Notes: generated from the letters alone by a model not told the origin. A DNA stretch of 64,000 bases from Clostridia bacterium (GCA_018433675.1 JAHDQS010000033.1:86007-150006), one strand, 5' to 3'. Counted from the stretch's first letter, positions 53,153 through 62,920 are shown. A program made the numbers and translations.

Positions 53153-55048
53153 TTATCCCATCACTTTACAAATGTTGTTGGCGAATTCTACCGGATCTTC
53201 AAGGGGCAGTCCTTCGATCAGCAGCGCCTGGTTGTAAAGTAAATCAATGTATAGCTTGAGCTTGTCCCGATCATTTTCGTAGGCTTCCTGCAAGGACTTG
53301 AAGACCTCGTGTTGCGGATTGATTTCGAGAATTTTATCGGCCTTCGGTTTCTGTTCTCCCGGCAGAGAGCTGAGTATTTTCTCCATTTCGATGCTGAGTT
53401 CTCCCTCGGTTGCCAGACAGACAGGATGCGTTTTTAATCTTTTGGAAACCCTGACATCCTTGACTTTATCCACCAAGAGGTTTTTGATTTCCGCAAACAG
53501 CTCTTGGTTTTCCTGTTTTTCTTCCGCCGCATCCTTCTCGTTTTCTGCCTCTTCTATTCCCAAATCTCCACCGGCGACAGACTTGAATTCCTTCTCTTCA
53601 TAGTTCCTCAGAGTCTTGATAGCAAACTCGTCTACATCGTCGGTCAGAAAGAGGATTTCATAACCCTTATCAAGCACCCCTTCTGTTTGGGGCATTTTTT
53701 CAATCCTTTCGATCGATTCCCCGGCGGCATAATAAATGTATTTTTGCCCCTCCGGCATTCTGGATATGTATTCTTTCAAAGTAACCGGCTTTTTCTCCAG
53801 AGAGGAATAGAACATCAATAGATCCTGCAACACCTCTTTGTTCATGCCAAAATCGCTGTAGATCCCGTATTTCAACTGCCTCCCAAAGGATTGATAAAAC
53901 TTCTCGTACTGCTCCCGTTCCTTTTCCAGCAGATCCTCCAGTTCATTTTTCACCTTAGTCTTGATATTCTTGGCGATGAGCTTTAACTGCCTGTCATGCT
54001 GCAACATTTCCCTGGAAATGTTCAGGGATAAATCCTCCGAATCCACCATGCCTTTCACAAAACTGAAGTAATCCGGCAGCAAATCTGCACACTTGTTCAT
54101 AATCAAAACACCGTTGGCATAAAGCTCCAGGCCTTTTTCGTACTCCCTTGTGTAAAAGTCAAAAGGTGTTTTTTCCGGAATAAACAGCACCGCTTTGTAG
54201 CTTACAGTCCCTTCAGCACTGATATGGACGTGTCTTAACGGCTTGTCGAAACCATAGCGTCTATCGCTATAGAAATTGTCATAGTCCTCCTTGCCAAGCT
54301 CGTTCTTGTTCTTCTTCCAAATGGGAACCATGCTGTTGATTACTTGTTCTTCCGTGTATTCTTCATATTCCTTGTCACTACCCTCTTTGAGCTTTGTAGT
54401 GGTTATCTTCATTTTTATCGGATACCTGATAAAATCGGAATACTTCTTAATAATCTCTCTGAGCCTGTACTCCTCCAGAAATTCATCATAACTCTCATCC
54501 GCCGTATTATCTTTGATTTTAAGGATGACTTCCGTACCGACAGATTCCTTGGTACAGGGCTCGATGGTATAACCCTCCGTGCCTTTTGATTCCCACTTGT
54601 AGGCTTCATCACTTCCCAAAGCTCTGCTGATGACGGTAACTACCTCCGAAACCATAAAGGCCGAATAGAAGCCAACCCCAAACTGTCCGATAATTTCACT
54701 GCCGTTTTTCATTTCACTGTCTTTAGTTTCATTTTCTTTTTTAAAGGCTAAGGAACCGCTTTTGGCAATGATTCCGAGATTATCCTCCAGCTCCTTTTTT
54801 GTCATGCCGATACCTGTATCAAGGACTTTTATGACTCTTTTTTCTTTGTCAGGCTCCACCTTGATATAGTAATCGTCTTTATTAAAAGACAGCGACGGAT
54901 CCGTCAAGGCCTTGTAGTAAATTTTGTCGATAGCGTCGCTGGAATTGGAGATAAGCTCCCTCAAAAAAATCTCCTTGTGAGTGTAAATAGAATTAATCAT
55001 TAGCTCCAACAATCTTTTTGATTCTGCTTTAAATTGCTTGATTGCCAA
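53153..55048 (-). CDS. htpG: molecular chaperone HtpG (Hsp90)
   Basis: ATP-dependent cytosolic Hsp90. The 631-residue chain has the GHKL ATPase domain ([44 protein letters not shown]), the middle domain ([18 protein letters not shown]) and a C-terminal dimerisation domain. The start is a TTG at 55048: AGGGG is 9 bases upstream, and the nearby ATG opens a frame that stops after seven codons. It converges on the secreted-protein gene, with 21 bp between the stops. Confidence 0.96.
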   Translation of the reverse strand: MAIKQFKAESKRLLELMINSIYTHKEIFLRELISNSSDAIDKIYYKALTDPSLSFNKDDYYIKVEPDKEKRVIKVLDTGIGMTKKELEDNLGIIAKSGSLAFKKENETKDSEMKNGSEIIGQFGVGFYSAFMVSEVVTVISRALGSDEAYKWESKGTEGYTIEPCTKESVGTEVILKIKDNTADESYDEFLEEYRLREIIKKYSDFIRYPIKMKITTTKLKEGSDKEYEEYTEEQVINSMVPIWKKNKNELGKEDYDNFYSDRRYGFDKPLRHVHISAEGTVSYKAVLFIPEKTPFDFYTREYEKGLELYANGVLIMNKCADLLPDYFSFVKGMVDSEDLSLNISREMLQHDRQLKLIAKNIKTKVKNELEDLLEKEREQYEKFYQSFGRQLKYGIYSDFGMNKEVLQDLLMFYSSLEKKPVTLKEYISRMPEGQKYIYYAAGESIERIEKMPQTEGVLDKGYEILFLTDDVDEFAIKTLRNYEEKEFKSVAGGDLGIEEAENEKDAAEEKQENQELFAEIKNLLVDKVKDVRVSKRLKTHPVCLATEGELSIEMEKILSSLPGEQKPKADKILEINPQHEVFKSLQEAYENDRDKLKLYIDLLYNQALLIEGLPLEDPVEFANNICKVMG

Positions 55049-55074
55049 ACATACCTACCCCTTTCTTGATTGGA

Positions 55075-55605
55075 TTACTTCTCTTGAACACTCATCAGCC
55101 TTAAAGCCTCGAGGTCTATTATCCTGACCATCGTTAGATGAAAATCTATAACCCCTTCATTCCTCAGTCTGCACAATTCTCGCGACAACGAAGGACGGGC
55201 AATGTTTAAATAGTCTGCCAGCTCATTTCGGTTTAAGGGGAGTCTGACATGCTGTCCCTCTGTCTTTTCGTAACGCTCCAGCAGATATGTGCAGACTCTT
55301 CCTCTGGTACTCTTGATGGTCAGGTATTCTACTTTTTTATTAAGCATGATAGCTCTTTCCGAGATTATTTTCAAGTAATTGTAAATCAATTTACGGTGCC
55401 ACGGACACATCTTTTCGCATTCTTCCACGATTTTGTTTTTTTTAATAAAGAGCACTTTGCAATCTTCCAACGCCTCCACCGTAGCCGGCTATTTATTATG
55501 GTCAGAAAATGCCACTACCTCACCGAAAACATCAGCCGGCTTTAATATTATTATCACGACCCTGTTCCCGGCAGGATTTTCCTTGCAAACAGCCGCTCCA
55601 ATTAG
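55075..55605 (-). pseudogene. Crp/Fnr-family regulator with nonsense codon and lost N-terminus
   Basis: The intact C-terminal 134 residues contain the Crp helix-turn-helix (RNELADYLNIARPSLSRELC), with RLRNEGVIDF after it. Upstream in the same frame, ILKPADVFGEVVAFSDHNK is the end of the cyclic-nucleotide-type sensor barrel; a TAG at 55489-55491 stands where a Tyr codon is expected (next PATVEALEDCKVLFI). Farther upstream the frame runs into a stop at 55606-55608, and the first about 45 residues of the sensor domain are missing. No functional start is visible, so this is a decayed gene. Confidence 0.8.
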
Positions 55606-55783
55606 TTACCGTGGTTAATTTCTTTCTTCTCGCTTCCCAGTATACTATAAAAAAACTCACAAATGAAAGATACCCACCACGAAATATCCAAAAGTGACTG
55701 CCTTGTTTGCTTGAAATGCTCCAGGGTCTGCAAACAAGGGGCCATCAGCTTTAGAACGTACGCTCACCGGTCGCACTCAAAAT

Positions 55784-55817
55784 ACTGCCGGCTAAGATTC
55801 TTATCTTGACCGGCAGT
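55784..55817 (-). terminator. terminator of the TauE gene
   Basis: ACTGCCGG (55784-55791) pairs with CCGGCAGT (55810-55817), with inner arms AAGAT and ATCTT. A short T-run follows on the minus strand. It lies directly after the restored TauE stop at 55818. Confidence 0.8.
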
Positions 55818-56608
55818 TTACGTCGATAATGCATTTATTACCATGAAAATAGCGGCCATAAAAGTAGTCAAAGCAAAAATTACTTTTAAGTATTCGGGAT
55901 TTGTTTTGATAGCTAACTTTCCACCAAAGATACCTGCTAAAATTGCCGCAATTGCTAACGGAAAGCAAATTGAGGTTCAAAATGCCCTCTCATTGTATGA
56001 CCGATAAATCCCATTATAGCTGTAGCTGCAATCATTGCGGAAGATGTACCGACTGCAATCCGCATTGGAACACCACAGAGCAAAACCATTAGAGGAATTT
56101 TAAACGATCCACAGGATATTCCTACAGCACCGGCGACCAATCCGGCTAATGCGGTAACCGGTATTGTGTACCAAAGATTAACCACATATTCTTCGCCTGC
56201 GAAATTCCTGTGCCAGTACCCCAACCTTTTTTCCTTTTGAATAGGCCTGTCTTTGATTTTTATAAGCATAGAAAAACCTGCTAGAACCAAAAATACCGCT
56301 AATATTATTTTAAGATGTATTCCACTTAAATAGCCGGAAAAGTATCCGCCGACAAATGCCATGATGTCAGTGGGAGGATCAATAACTAAGGCAAGTTTCC
56401 AGTCTACTAATTTATTCTTATTGAACATTAACATCCCGGTCAAGGCAGCAATCATGAGGATAAATTGCCCCATAGTAGCTGCTTGATGCATTCCAAGTCC
56501 GGCAATAACGAGGAGGGGAACATAAAAATTGCCACCACCTCTGCCTGACATCGTCATCACAAGTCCTATCAGAAAAACAGCCAGACTAATCAATATGACT
56601 TCCTTCAT
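55818..56608 (-). pseudogene. TauE/SafE-type permease, frameshifted near the 3' end
   Basis: The main frame (56608 to 55955) encodes a TauE/SafE membrane protein: N-terminal SLAVFLIGLVMTMSGRGGGN, later PVTALAGLVAGAVGISCGSF. It ends GHFEPQFAFR and a stop. One base off, the sequence continues PLAIAAILAGIFGGKLAIKT, then YLKVIFALTTFMAAIFMVI and a stop at 55818-55820, which is the normal C-terminal membrane part. Adding one T to a run of three (to give QFAFPLA) would restore a full protein. The family exports sulfite, sulfoacetate or related anions, which fits the rhodanese next to it. A sequencing error is possible. Confidence 0.75.
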
Positions 56609-56856
56609 CTTATTTCTCCGCCTTCTAAAATACGCTTCAGCAATTTCCCCGGTTTGAATTCCTCAACCAGTTCGGCATAACCACCCTCAATTATCCGCAC
56701 ATTATCATAACCAAGCGCTTTCAAATACATATACACCATCGTCGATCTGACGCCCGAAGAACAAAACACACCGATATTTTTATCATGGGGTATTTCCGCT
56801 ACCCTTTCAGGTATTTCATCAATCGGAATGTGAATAACCGGTATATGATATGTCAA
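56605..56856 (-). CDS. rhodanese-domain protein, short
   Basis: An 83-residue rhodanese with the active-site loop FCSSGVRSTMVYMYLKALGY, in which the Cys carries persulfide. The first half of the usual domain (the DVRTPEEF region) is missing, and the TTG start at 56856 has no good ribosome binding site, so the gene may be N-terminally truncated. It overlaps the TauE gene by 4 bp (ATGA). A rhodanese with a TauE permease suggests handling of sulfane sulfur or sulfite. Confidence 0.7.
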   Translation of the reverse strand: MTYHIPVIHIPIDEIPERVAEIPHDKNIGVFCSSGVRSTMVYMYLKALGYDNVRIIEGGYAELVEEFKPGKLLKRILEGGEIR

Positions 56857-56937
56857 GCCAAAATTAACAGTCTCCAGTTCTTTGCAGATATTATATAATT
56901 ATGATGAAAGTATTAAAGATTCAAAGGAGTTGATACC

Positions 56938-57909
56938 ATGAAGGGCGTCATACTTGACGGCTATACCCTTAACCCGGGGGATTTAAGCTGGAAGGAACTC
57001 GAAAAGATATGCGATTTGACGGTATATGACCGAACAGCTTACGATGTTAGCGGATCGGAAGACATCATCCAAAGGATTGGGGATGCCGAGATCGTCTTTA
57101 CCAACAAAACCCCCCTCCCCGCAGAGGTATTGCAGGCTGCACCACGGTTAAAATTCATCGGGGTTTTGGCCACAGGATATAACATTGTCGATGCAGCAAC
57201 AGCCAACAATTTGGGTATCGTCGTCACAAATATCCCCTCTTACGGAACCAGCGCCGTATCACAGATGGCTATCGCCTTATTGTTGGAAATATGCCATCAT
57301 GTTGGAGCTCACGATGCGGCTGTCAAAAGAGGTGAATGGGAGAATAACCCCGATTGGTGTTTCTGGAAATATCCTCTGATTGAACTTGACGGTAAAACTA
57401 TGGGGATAATCGGTCTCGGACGAATAGGCCAAGCCACGGCCAAAATTGCCCAAGCCATGGGTATGAGGGTACTGGCTTATAGCAGGTCTCAAAATAGCGA
57501 ATTAGAAAGCTCTACTTTGAAATATGTTGAGCTTGACCGGTTATTCGCCGAATCTGATGTTATTTGCCTGCATTGTCCATTGTTTGACAGCACTAAAGGT
57601 CTTATCAATAAAAACAACATTGAAAAAATGAAAACCGGGGTCATAATTATCAATAATTCCAGAGGACAACTGGTGGTAGAAGAAGACCTGGCAAATGCCT
57701 TAAACAGCGGCAAGGTCGGAGGCGCGGCCCTAGATGTAGTTTCTACGGAACCCATCAAAGCCGACAACCCGTTATTAAAGGCAAAGAACTGCCTTATTAC
57801 CCCGCATATATCCTGGGCACCCCTGGAATCCAGACAGCGGTTAATGGATATTGCCACGGAAAACCTGCGTCAGTTTCTGGCTGGTACACCTATTAATGTT
57901 GTTAAATGA
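56938..57909 (+). CDS. D-2-hydroxyacid dehydrogenase (glycerate/hydroxypyruvate type)
   Basis: A 323-residue NAD-dependent dehydrogenase. The Rossmann motif is MGIIGLGRIGQATAKIAQAMG (shortened GLGRIGQATA, about residue 157). Catalytic residues: Arg in INNSRGQLVVEED, Glu in LDVVSTEPIK, His in LITPHISWAPLESR. The order and spacing resemble glycerate dehydrogenase (HprA-like). It differs from the member at 26306-27247. A good ribosome binding site (AAGGAG) precedes the ATG. It is a single gene divergent from the rhodanese-TauE pair. Confidence 0.87.
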   Translation: MKGVILDGYTLNPGDLSWKELEKICDLTVYDRTAYDVSGSEDIIQRIGDAEIVFTNKTPLPAEVLQAAPRLKFIGVLATGYNIVDAATANNLGIVVTNIPSYGTSAVSQMAIALLLEICHHVGAHDAAVKRGEWENNPDWCFWKYPLIELDGKTMGIIGLGRIGQATAKIAQAMGMRVLAYSRSQNSELESSTLKYVELDRLFAESDVICLHCPLFDSTKGLINKNNIEKMKTGVIIINNSRGQLVVEEDLANALNSGKVGGAALDVVSTEPIKADNPLLKAKNCLITPHISWAPLESRQRLMDIATENLRQFLAGTPINVVK

Positions 57910-57953
57910 ATATGATAATGGCACCTAATCGCTAAAAATTAAAGTTATACAGA

Positions 57954-58280
57954 TTATCTTGTTTTCGTCTCTTTTTCGCAATATGTGCCTAATGCCATTA
58001 TATTTAGTATGAGTGTTATTACAGCAAGTACTACCGCAATCCGTATTAAGGCACCTATTGTATCCATAATCGCCGACCAATCTTGAATTTGTACTCTATG
58101 ATTAATTACGAACAACTGTAAACACAGTGATGCTATACAAGCACTAAAGCTAATAATACTAAAACGGAAGAATTTTTTTACTGTACTCTTACCAAAGTAT
58201 TTTATAGCTAAAATCGGAACAATCCATGCGATAAGTCCAAGCAACAGACTCAACAGATTTAGAAAAATTGTGGTTGACAT
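57954..58280 (-). CDS. small membrane protein, unknown function
   Basis: A 108-residue protein with three hydrophobic segments (FLNLLSLLLGLIAWIVPILA, FSIISFSACIASLCLQLFVI and IRIAVVLAVITLILNIMALG). No family recognised; topology and size recall small Firmicutes membrane proteins annotated only as hypothetical. It is convergent with the dehydrogenase gene and divergent from the cupin gene. Confidence 0.6.
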   Translation of the reverse strand: MSTTIFLNLLSLLLGLIAWIVPILAIKYFGKSTVKKFFRFSIISFSACIASLCLQLFVINHRVQIQDWSAIMDTIGALIRIAVVLAVITLILNIMALGTYCEKETKTR

Positions 58281-58391
58281 TTACCTTCTCCTTTCAGCAG
58301 CTGTCATGAACAACAACCCTATAATCTATGCACAACTACTAAGCTTAAAGAATATAGTAAAATAAACAAGCTTATGAGAGGAAAGTGCAAT

Positions 58392-58952
58392 ATGTACGCT
58401 ATTAATAACCAATATCCATATCCTTACTACAATAACACACTAATGTATAATCCATATAATACGTATAAAGGTTATATGATGTATCCATATCCCTACTGCT
58501 ATAACCCACAAACAAATTACCCCAACTACCCTCCCCAATTTATCCCATTGAAGGATTATGGACCGGCGCCTTTTGTAATCAATATTGAAGAAGCTACTAA
58601 GCAGAATAGTTATTTTCGTATAGCTTTATGGACAGGACGCTATTTGCAGCTTACTTTAATGAGCATCAGGGTTGGCGAGGACATAGGGTTAGAAATACAC
58701 CCGGACGTTGACCAGTTTATACGCATAGAAGAAGGTCAAGGGCTTGTTAAGATGGGGGACAGAAGAGACTGTTTGGATTTTCAAAGAAATGTCTCTGATG
58801 ACTACGCAATATTTATTCCTGCCGGAAAATGGCATAATGTAATTAATACCGGCAATACACCGCTTAAATTGTATTCTATTTATGCACCACCTGAGCATCC
58901 ACATGGTACAGTCCATAAAACTAAAAAAGATGCTGAAGAAAATCACGGATAA
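58392..58952 (+). CDS. cupin protein with Tyr/Asn/Pro-rich N-terminus
   Basis: A 186-residue protein. Residues 1-55 are low complexity (MYAINNQYPYPYYNNTLMYN and similar), rich in Tyr, Pro and Asn, as in spore-coat or surface proteins of Firmicutes. Residues about 75-170 form a cupin: GLEIHPDVDQFIRIEEGQGL supplies motif 1 ligands, and IFIPAGKWHNVINTG motif 2. HPHGTVHKTKKDAEE ends the chain and adds further His. Start ATG 58392 after AGAGGAAAG. It might be a coat-associated enzyme or metal-binding protein; this is a guess based on composition. Confidence 0.75.
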   Translation: MYAINNQYPYPYYNNTLMYNPYNTYKGYMMYPYPYCYNPQTNYPNYPPQFIPLKDYGPAPFVINIEEATKQNSYFRIALWTGRYLQLTLMSIRVGEDIGLEIHPDVDQFIRIEEGQGLVKMGDRRDCLDFQRNVSDDYAIFIPAGKWHNVINTGNTPLKLYSIYAPPEHPHGTVHKTKKDAEENHG

Positions 58953-59023
58953 TAATTCCTCACCTTAGATAAAACCTCAACTAATCTTATGTCGCTAAAT
59001 TATCATCTAATGCATTTTCATTT

Positions 59024-59046
59024 GCGGCCATTAATGGCCGCTTTTT
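59024..59046 (+). terminator. terminator after the cupin gene
   Basis: A perfect 18-bp palindrome (GCGGCCATT followed by AATGGCCGC) with five T after it. Confidence 0.9.
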
Positions 59047-59152
59047 GTGCCATCTGTTTGCCATCCGGAATATCTTTGTCTATTTTTTGCTATTATTATA
59101 AATGTTTTCTCAATCCCATTATATATTGCATGTAATACAGAGGCGAGCGCAG

Positions 59153-59398
59153 TTAATTCAATTCGAGATTGTTCACAAAATCATCTTTTTCATCAAGATT
59201 AATCAAGTCAATAGGATGATTTAACTCATACATCAACTTCCCAAGAATATGAAAATACATTCCTGTCGGGCAGCCGGGAACTGCTATCTCAATATCTGAT
59301 CCTTCTCTCTCTTTACCATTAATAAGAGAGCCCAACAAATACACTTCTTTGCACCCTGCTTCTTTTAAAATATCAATTCCGTCTTGGACATCTTCCAT
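59153..59398 (-). CDS. minimal nucleotidyltransferase (MNT-like)
   Basis: An 81-residue MNT-type domain. VYLLGSLINGKEREGSDIEI has the Gly-Ser and the two acidic residues of the polymerase-beta fold active site, and HPIDLINLDE may provide the third acid. The start is ATG 59398, with GGAGGG 8 bases upstream, 1 bp after the helicase gene. MNT domains often pair with HEPN toxins, but no HEPN gene is seen here. Partnership with a helicase-nuclease suggests a defence-type operon (inference). Confidence 0.75.
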   Translation of the reverse strand: MEDVQDGIDILKEAGCKEVYLLGSLINGKEREGSDIEIAVPGCPTGMYFHILGKLMYELNHPIDLINLDEKDDFVNNLELN

Positions 59399-59399
59399 A

Positions 59400-62147
59400 T
59401 TAGCATCCCTCCAACATCCTCTGTATCCTCTCCCTTTCTCTACTGCCATTGGTAGCAAGCCGCAGAATTGGTACTTTGTATTTCGCTAGAATTACATCCT
59501 TCAGTGCGTCACGTCTCTGCTGTTCTGGATTGTTTTCATGAAAGGCAAAGCCATCAACTTCAACCACAAGGGCACAGGCCTTATCCTGCTTATGGTACAC
59601 AACAAAATCCAACGATGCCCTGTTGTTGACAAAGTTCAATTCCTCAGGTGCAAGCATATCCACTGTATTCAACAAATTCCGTAACAGCATCCCTTGCACG
59701 TAGCTGTATCGGTTAAATTCCGGCTTCGCCAGAATACCCTCCAGAAATACACGGAAAGCTTCTTCCGACTTATACCGTGCACTTTGATCCATCTTTGCTT
59801 TCAGCGGAAGCAGCTTGTTGGAATACTGCCGGTAAAGCAGATCAAAGACTGATATGATCTTGCTCTCAATCACGTTCTCGTCAAGGGTACTGTACTGGAT
59901 GTAGCGAATCAAATCGCCAATATCCTTGCCTTTCTTGAAAAAGAGGTCGTGGTCCGTCACCAGCACAAATTGCCTTATAGCCCTAGAAACAGCCACATTG
60001 ATCATCTGCGGGTCATCCACAAATTTCAGTCCCATTTGACCATCTCTAGTGCTGTCCAGTACAGTGGATACAATCATAATTTCCTTTTCCCGACCCTGGT
60101 ATTTATGTACCGTATCGCTTTCGATGCTGTCAGGCAGCATTTGCCCTGCCTTGTTGGCCTGCTTACGATAAGGGGTAACGAAGCCAACATTCTCACTGTC
60201 ATTCGCAAGGACAGGGTTCCTCAAGACCTCCTCAACCGTTACATCAAGCTCTCGCTGGTTATAGTTCCCCTTTTTTTCGCCCCTTGTAACCCGTCGCATA
60301 TGATTTCCTACAGAGGTTTTGTAAAGAATCAGAGGACATTCCGACAGGTTCGGGCTGGTATATGGAATCAATTCACCATCATAATATTTCTGATTGCAAA
60401 ACTCAATGATGTAGGGATGGCAACGGTAATGCTCCCGCAGGATTTGGCGGGGCAAACTGCTTCCATAGAAACTGATGATTGACGACAGGATATTATGCTG
60501 AAAATAATTATATACAGGATGAGGCGGTGACGTTTTTAACATTGGTTCGATTTTTTTGTCGGTAATTTGGGGGAGTTGCTTCACATCGCCTACAATAATT
60601 ACATTTCGACAGCAAGAAAAGGCCAGTGTTCCGGTGAGAATATCCACCTGAGAAGCCTCGTCGATAATGACATAGTCCAGCAGATAATTCTGTGGAATAG
60701 ACCGACGCAATGCGTGGGTTGTGCTCAGAATGATTGGGAATGTCTGAATAAACTCTCGAAACCTAAATTTGAAGCTTTTTCTGGTAAAGTCAGGCTCTGG
60801 CAGTCCGCTGTGGCTTTGATACAGGCACTTGCGGAATAACCTTTCGGAATATTGCTGATGCTTCTCGAGCAGTGCATCAAAAGAGGCATTCTCCAATTGG
60901 CTTTCCAGGACAGCTATTCCGCTTTCCAACTTTCGGTTCTGCTGCCGATAGAATTCCCTTTGAAGTGATAATAAAATAGACAATTCTTGTTGCTGTAATT
61001 TTTTGTGATCGAATACCCCATATTTAAAAAGCAGTTTCAGCTTATATAGAAACCTGTCGGAGTAATTTAGTTCTTTCGCCAAAGAGGTTTCAGCCAAGAA
61101 GGAAATGATTCGTTCCGGAGTTGCCTTGAATAGGGGAAGCCTGTTGATTTCTTCAATATCCTGTCGGGCATAGTATTCCTCGAAATGTTCTTGTTCAAGC
61201 TGCCAAGCTCGTAACTCCTGGCGAAGCTGCGCTCTCTTTCGGTCTGCCCTCAATAGCCGGTTGAGCATGATGTTCAGTCCCTCAATCAAATGAACCAACT
61301 CGTTCTTCTCTTCCTCACAGTCCCATCTATCTACTTGGGCTACAGGTATATTGGCAAAAAAGGCATCCTGATTGCTCCCTTTGCCTAGCAAGGCAGTCAG
61401 GAAGCCGTAGCCCTGCTTCGCCATTTTTTCGATGACGTTCTTGACTGCCTCATTATTATTAGACACAACCGCTACGCTTTTTCCTTGAACTGCTACGAGA
61501 TTTGCGATAAGATTCAGGATTGTCTGGGTTTTACCGGTGCCGGGTGGACCTTCGATAACTGAAATAGAGCTTGTAAGGGCATTTTCCAGTGCGGCTTTCT
61601 GACTCAGGTTAAAGCAGAATGGGAAAATAATACTGTCGGTATCGGGAGTTCGCCGTTCAATCGCCTGTTGATTCAGGTAACGGCTCAACACACTTTCTGG
61701 GTGGACAAAAGTAAGCTGCTCCATTTCCCGTTTCAAAAAAGCCTCTTCTTCTAGGTTCTCTGACGTATATTGAGAAATGTCCCTTAGATAGGTCAGTATT
61801 TGTTGTGCATCCTGGTTGGTGGACCCATCCCTGACCAATGAAAATGATTGTGGCCTTACCGTAAGAGATTCACCGTTATATTGGATGATTCGGATTCGTT
61901 CCCCAAAATCAAGAATAAGCTGCGGCTTATAGACAGGCATGCCCTCTACATAAGCGACTTGTCTATCCGGTTCAATTACTTCCGGTTTATTAATAATAAC
62001 CACATTATCCTGATTGTATTGGTAGATGGTACTTACTCTTCGATAAGTAATTTGCACTTTCTCATTTTCGAGGTCATAGTCAAGATTACTTATTTCTTCT
62101 GTTTTATCTTCTCCCTTAACCAAAACCATTACTTTTTTTATGTCCAT
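59400..62147 (-). CDS. SF1 (Upf1-like) helicase with C-terminal PD-(D/E)XK nuclease domain
   Basis: A 915-residue protein. The N-terminal about 190 residues are of unknown fold. Superfamily 1 motifs follow: Walker A VIEGPPGTGKTQT (about residue 200), Walker B DYVIIDEASQVD, motif III IVGDVKQLPQ, motif V VHKYQGREKE and motif VI INVAVSRAI (AAA_11/AAA_12 pair). A coiled, Glu/Gln-rich insert lies at about 290-430. The C-terminal LDFVVYHKQDKACALVVEVD matches an endonuclease-like core (Asp, then Glu and Asp). Large helicase-nuclease fusions of this type are frequent in phage-defence islands. The start is ATG 62147; a GTG 18 bases earlier is the alternative. Confidence 0.85.
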   Translation of the reverse strand: MDIKKVMVLVKGEDKTEEISNLDYDLENEKVQITYRRVSTIYQYNQDNVVIINKPEVIEPDRQVAYVEGMPVYKPQLILDFGERIRIIQYNGESLTVRPQSFSLVRDGSTNQDAQQILTYLRDISQYTSENLEEEAFLKREMEQLTFVHPESVLSRYLNQQAIERRTPDTDSIIFPFCFNLSQKAALENALTSSISVIEGPPGTGKTQTILNLIANLVAVQGKSVAVVSNNNEAVKNVIEKMAKQGYGFLTALLGKGSNQDAFFANIPVAQVDRWDCEEEKNELVHLIEGLNIMLNRLLRADRKRAQLRQELRAWQLEQEHFEEYYARQDIEEINRLPLFKATPERIISFLAETSLAKELNYSDRFLYKLKLLFKYGVFDHKKLQQQELSILLSLQREFYRQQNRKLESGIAVLESQLENASFDALLEKHQQYSERLFRKCLYQSHSGLPEPDFTRKSFKFRFREFIQTFPIILSTTHALRRSIPQNYLLDYVIIDEASQVDILTGTLAFSCCRNVIIVGDVKQLPQITDKKIEPMLKTSPPHPVYNYFQHNILSSIISFYGSSLPRQILREHYRCHPYIIEFCNQKYYDGELIPYTSPNLSECPLILYKTSVGNHMRRVTRGEKKGNYNQRELDVTVEEVLRNPVLANDSENVGFVTPYRKQANKAGQMLPDSIESDTVHKYQGREKEIMIVSTVLDSTRDGQMGLKFVDDPQMINVAVSRAIRQFVLVTDHDLFFKKGKDIGDLIRYIQYSTLDENVIESKIISVFDLLYRQYSNKLLPLKAKMDQSARYKSEEAFRVFLEGILAKPEFNRYSYVQGMLLRNLLNTVDMLAPEELNFVNNRASLDFVVYHKQDKACALVVEVDGFAFHENNPEQQRRDALKDVILAKYKVPILRLATNGSRERERIQRMLEGC

Positions 62148-62258
62148 ACTCTTTATACCTTTCACAGAAGTTCTAAGTTATGTGCTAACGTTATAATTCG
62201 CACTTAACTGAGCTTTACATTACCGTATCGCCGACAATCTTGTATAATGCACTCATAG

Positions 62259-62477
62259 AGTGAGACATTAGATATCAATGAAGGCGATATCCTTGATATT
62301 AGTATCGTTGATAACAAGATAGTCATTGAACCGATGAAACTTATCCCTTCCTGCCAAGCATACTTCTGGTCCGAGAAAACTCAAAATGATATGATTGAAG
62401 CTAATAATGACGTTAAATCCGGCAACACTCGAGAGTTTAAAAACATCAAGGAATTTCTGGAAGGTATTGAACAATGA
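62259..62477 (+). pseudogene. AbrB/MazE-type antitoxin without its N-terminus
   Basis: An open stretch of 72 residues in frame, LDINEGDILDISIVDNKIVI and onward to FKNIKEFLEGIEQ, matches the second half of an AbrB-fold antitoxin. The preceding codons hit a TAG at 62256-62258 and no start codon or ribosome binding site is present. The about 25 N-terminal residues that complete the DNA-binding barrel are lost. Its stop overlaps the toxin ATG (ATGA), as in intact modules. Confidence 0.7.
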
Positions 62478-62752
62478 CTAGAAAATTCCGCTCTACTCGT
62501 AAATTTGATAAGCATATTAAATCACTGGATAAAACCACCTTTAAGCAAGCAACCAAAGTAATCCAATTATTCATTGACAACCCCAGCCATCCTTCTCTTC
62601 GTTATAAGAAGATACAAAGTACAAGTAATTATTATGAGATTGAGGTTAATTCCTCAGTAAGAATAATCATTAAAATAACACCTGAAAGCAATGACCAAAT
62701 TAACACATTCTTCATTGTCGGAACCCACGATGAAGTCTTCCCTCCAAAGTAG
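62474..62752 (+). CDS. RelE/ParE-superfamily toxin 1
   Basis: A 92-residue RelE-fold protein: N-terminal TRKFRSTRKFDKHIKSLDKT is the usual helical hairpin, followed by the strands YEIEVNSSVRIIIKITPESN and the C-terminal FFIVGTHDEVF with a His in the place used for RNA cleavage or folding. The members with this ending are often ribosome-dependent mRNA endonucleases. It starts inside the stop of the damaged antitoxin. The neighbouring second module could supply the missing control (inference). Confidence 0.78.
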   Translation: MTRKFRSTRKFDKHIKSLDKTTFKQATKVIQLFIDNPSHPSLRYKKIQSTSNYYEIEVNSSVRIIIKITPESNDQINTFFIVGTHDEVFPPK

Positions 62753-62811
62753 CATTTGAGTTAGAATTAAACCTTGTTATCATCTATTTCTTCATGATAT
62801 AGTATAGACAA

Positions 62812-62835
62812 AGTTACCAAGTTACCAAGTTACCA
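62812..62835. repeat. three tandem copies of AGTTACCA
   Basis: Three adjoining 8-bp units lie between the two toxin-antitoxin modules, about 86 bp upstream of the second antitoxin start. They could form its operator. Confidence 0.6.
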
Positions 62836-62920
62836 GGAATTATCTTTGCTTGGTATATTCTATTTGAAAGGTGGATATATATATATGACATCAAGACTTT
62901 TAGATAAGAGGTCCGATATT

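Noticed and set aside
59153..59398. HEPN-MNT toxin-antitoxin module
   Set aside because: No HEPN protein is encoded next to the nucleotidyltransferase.
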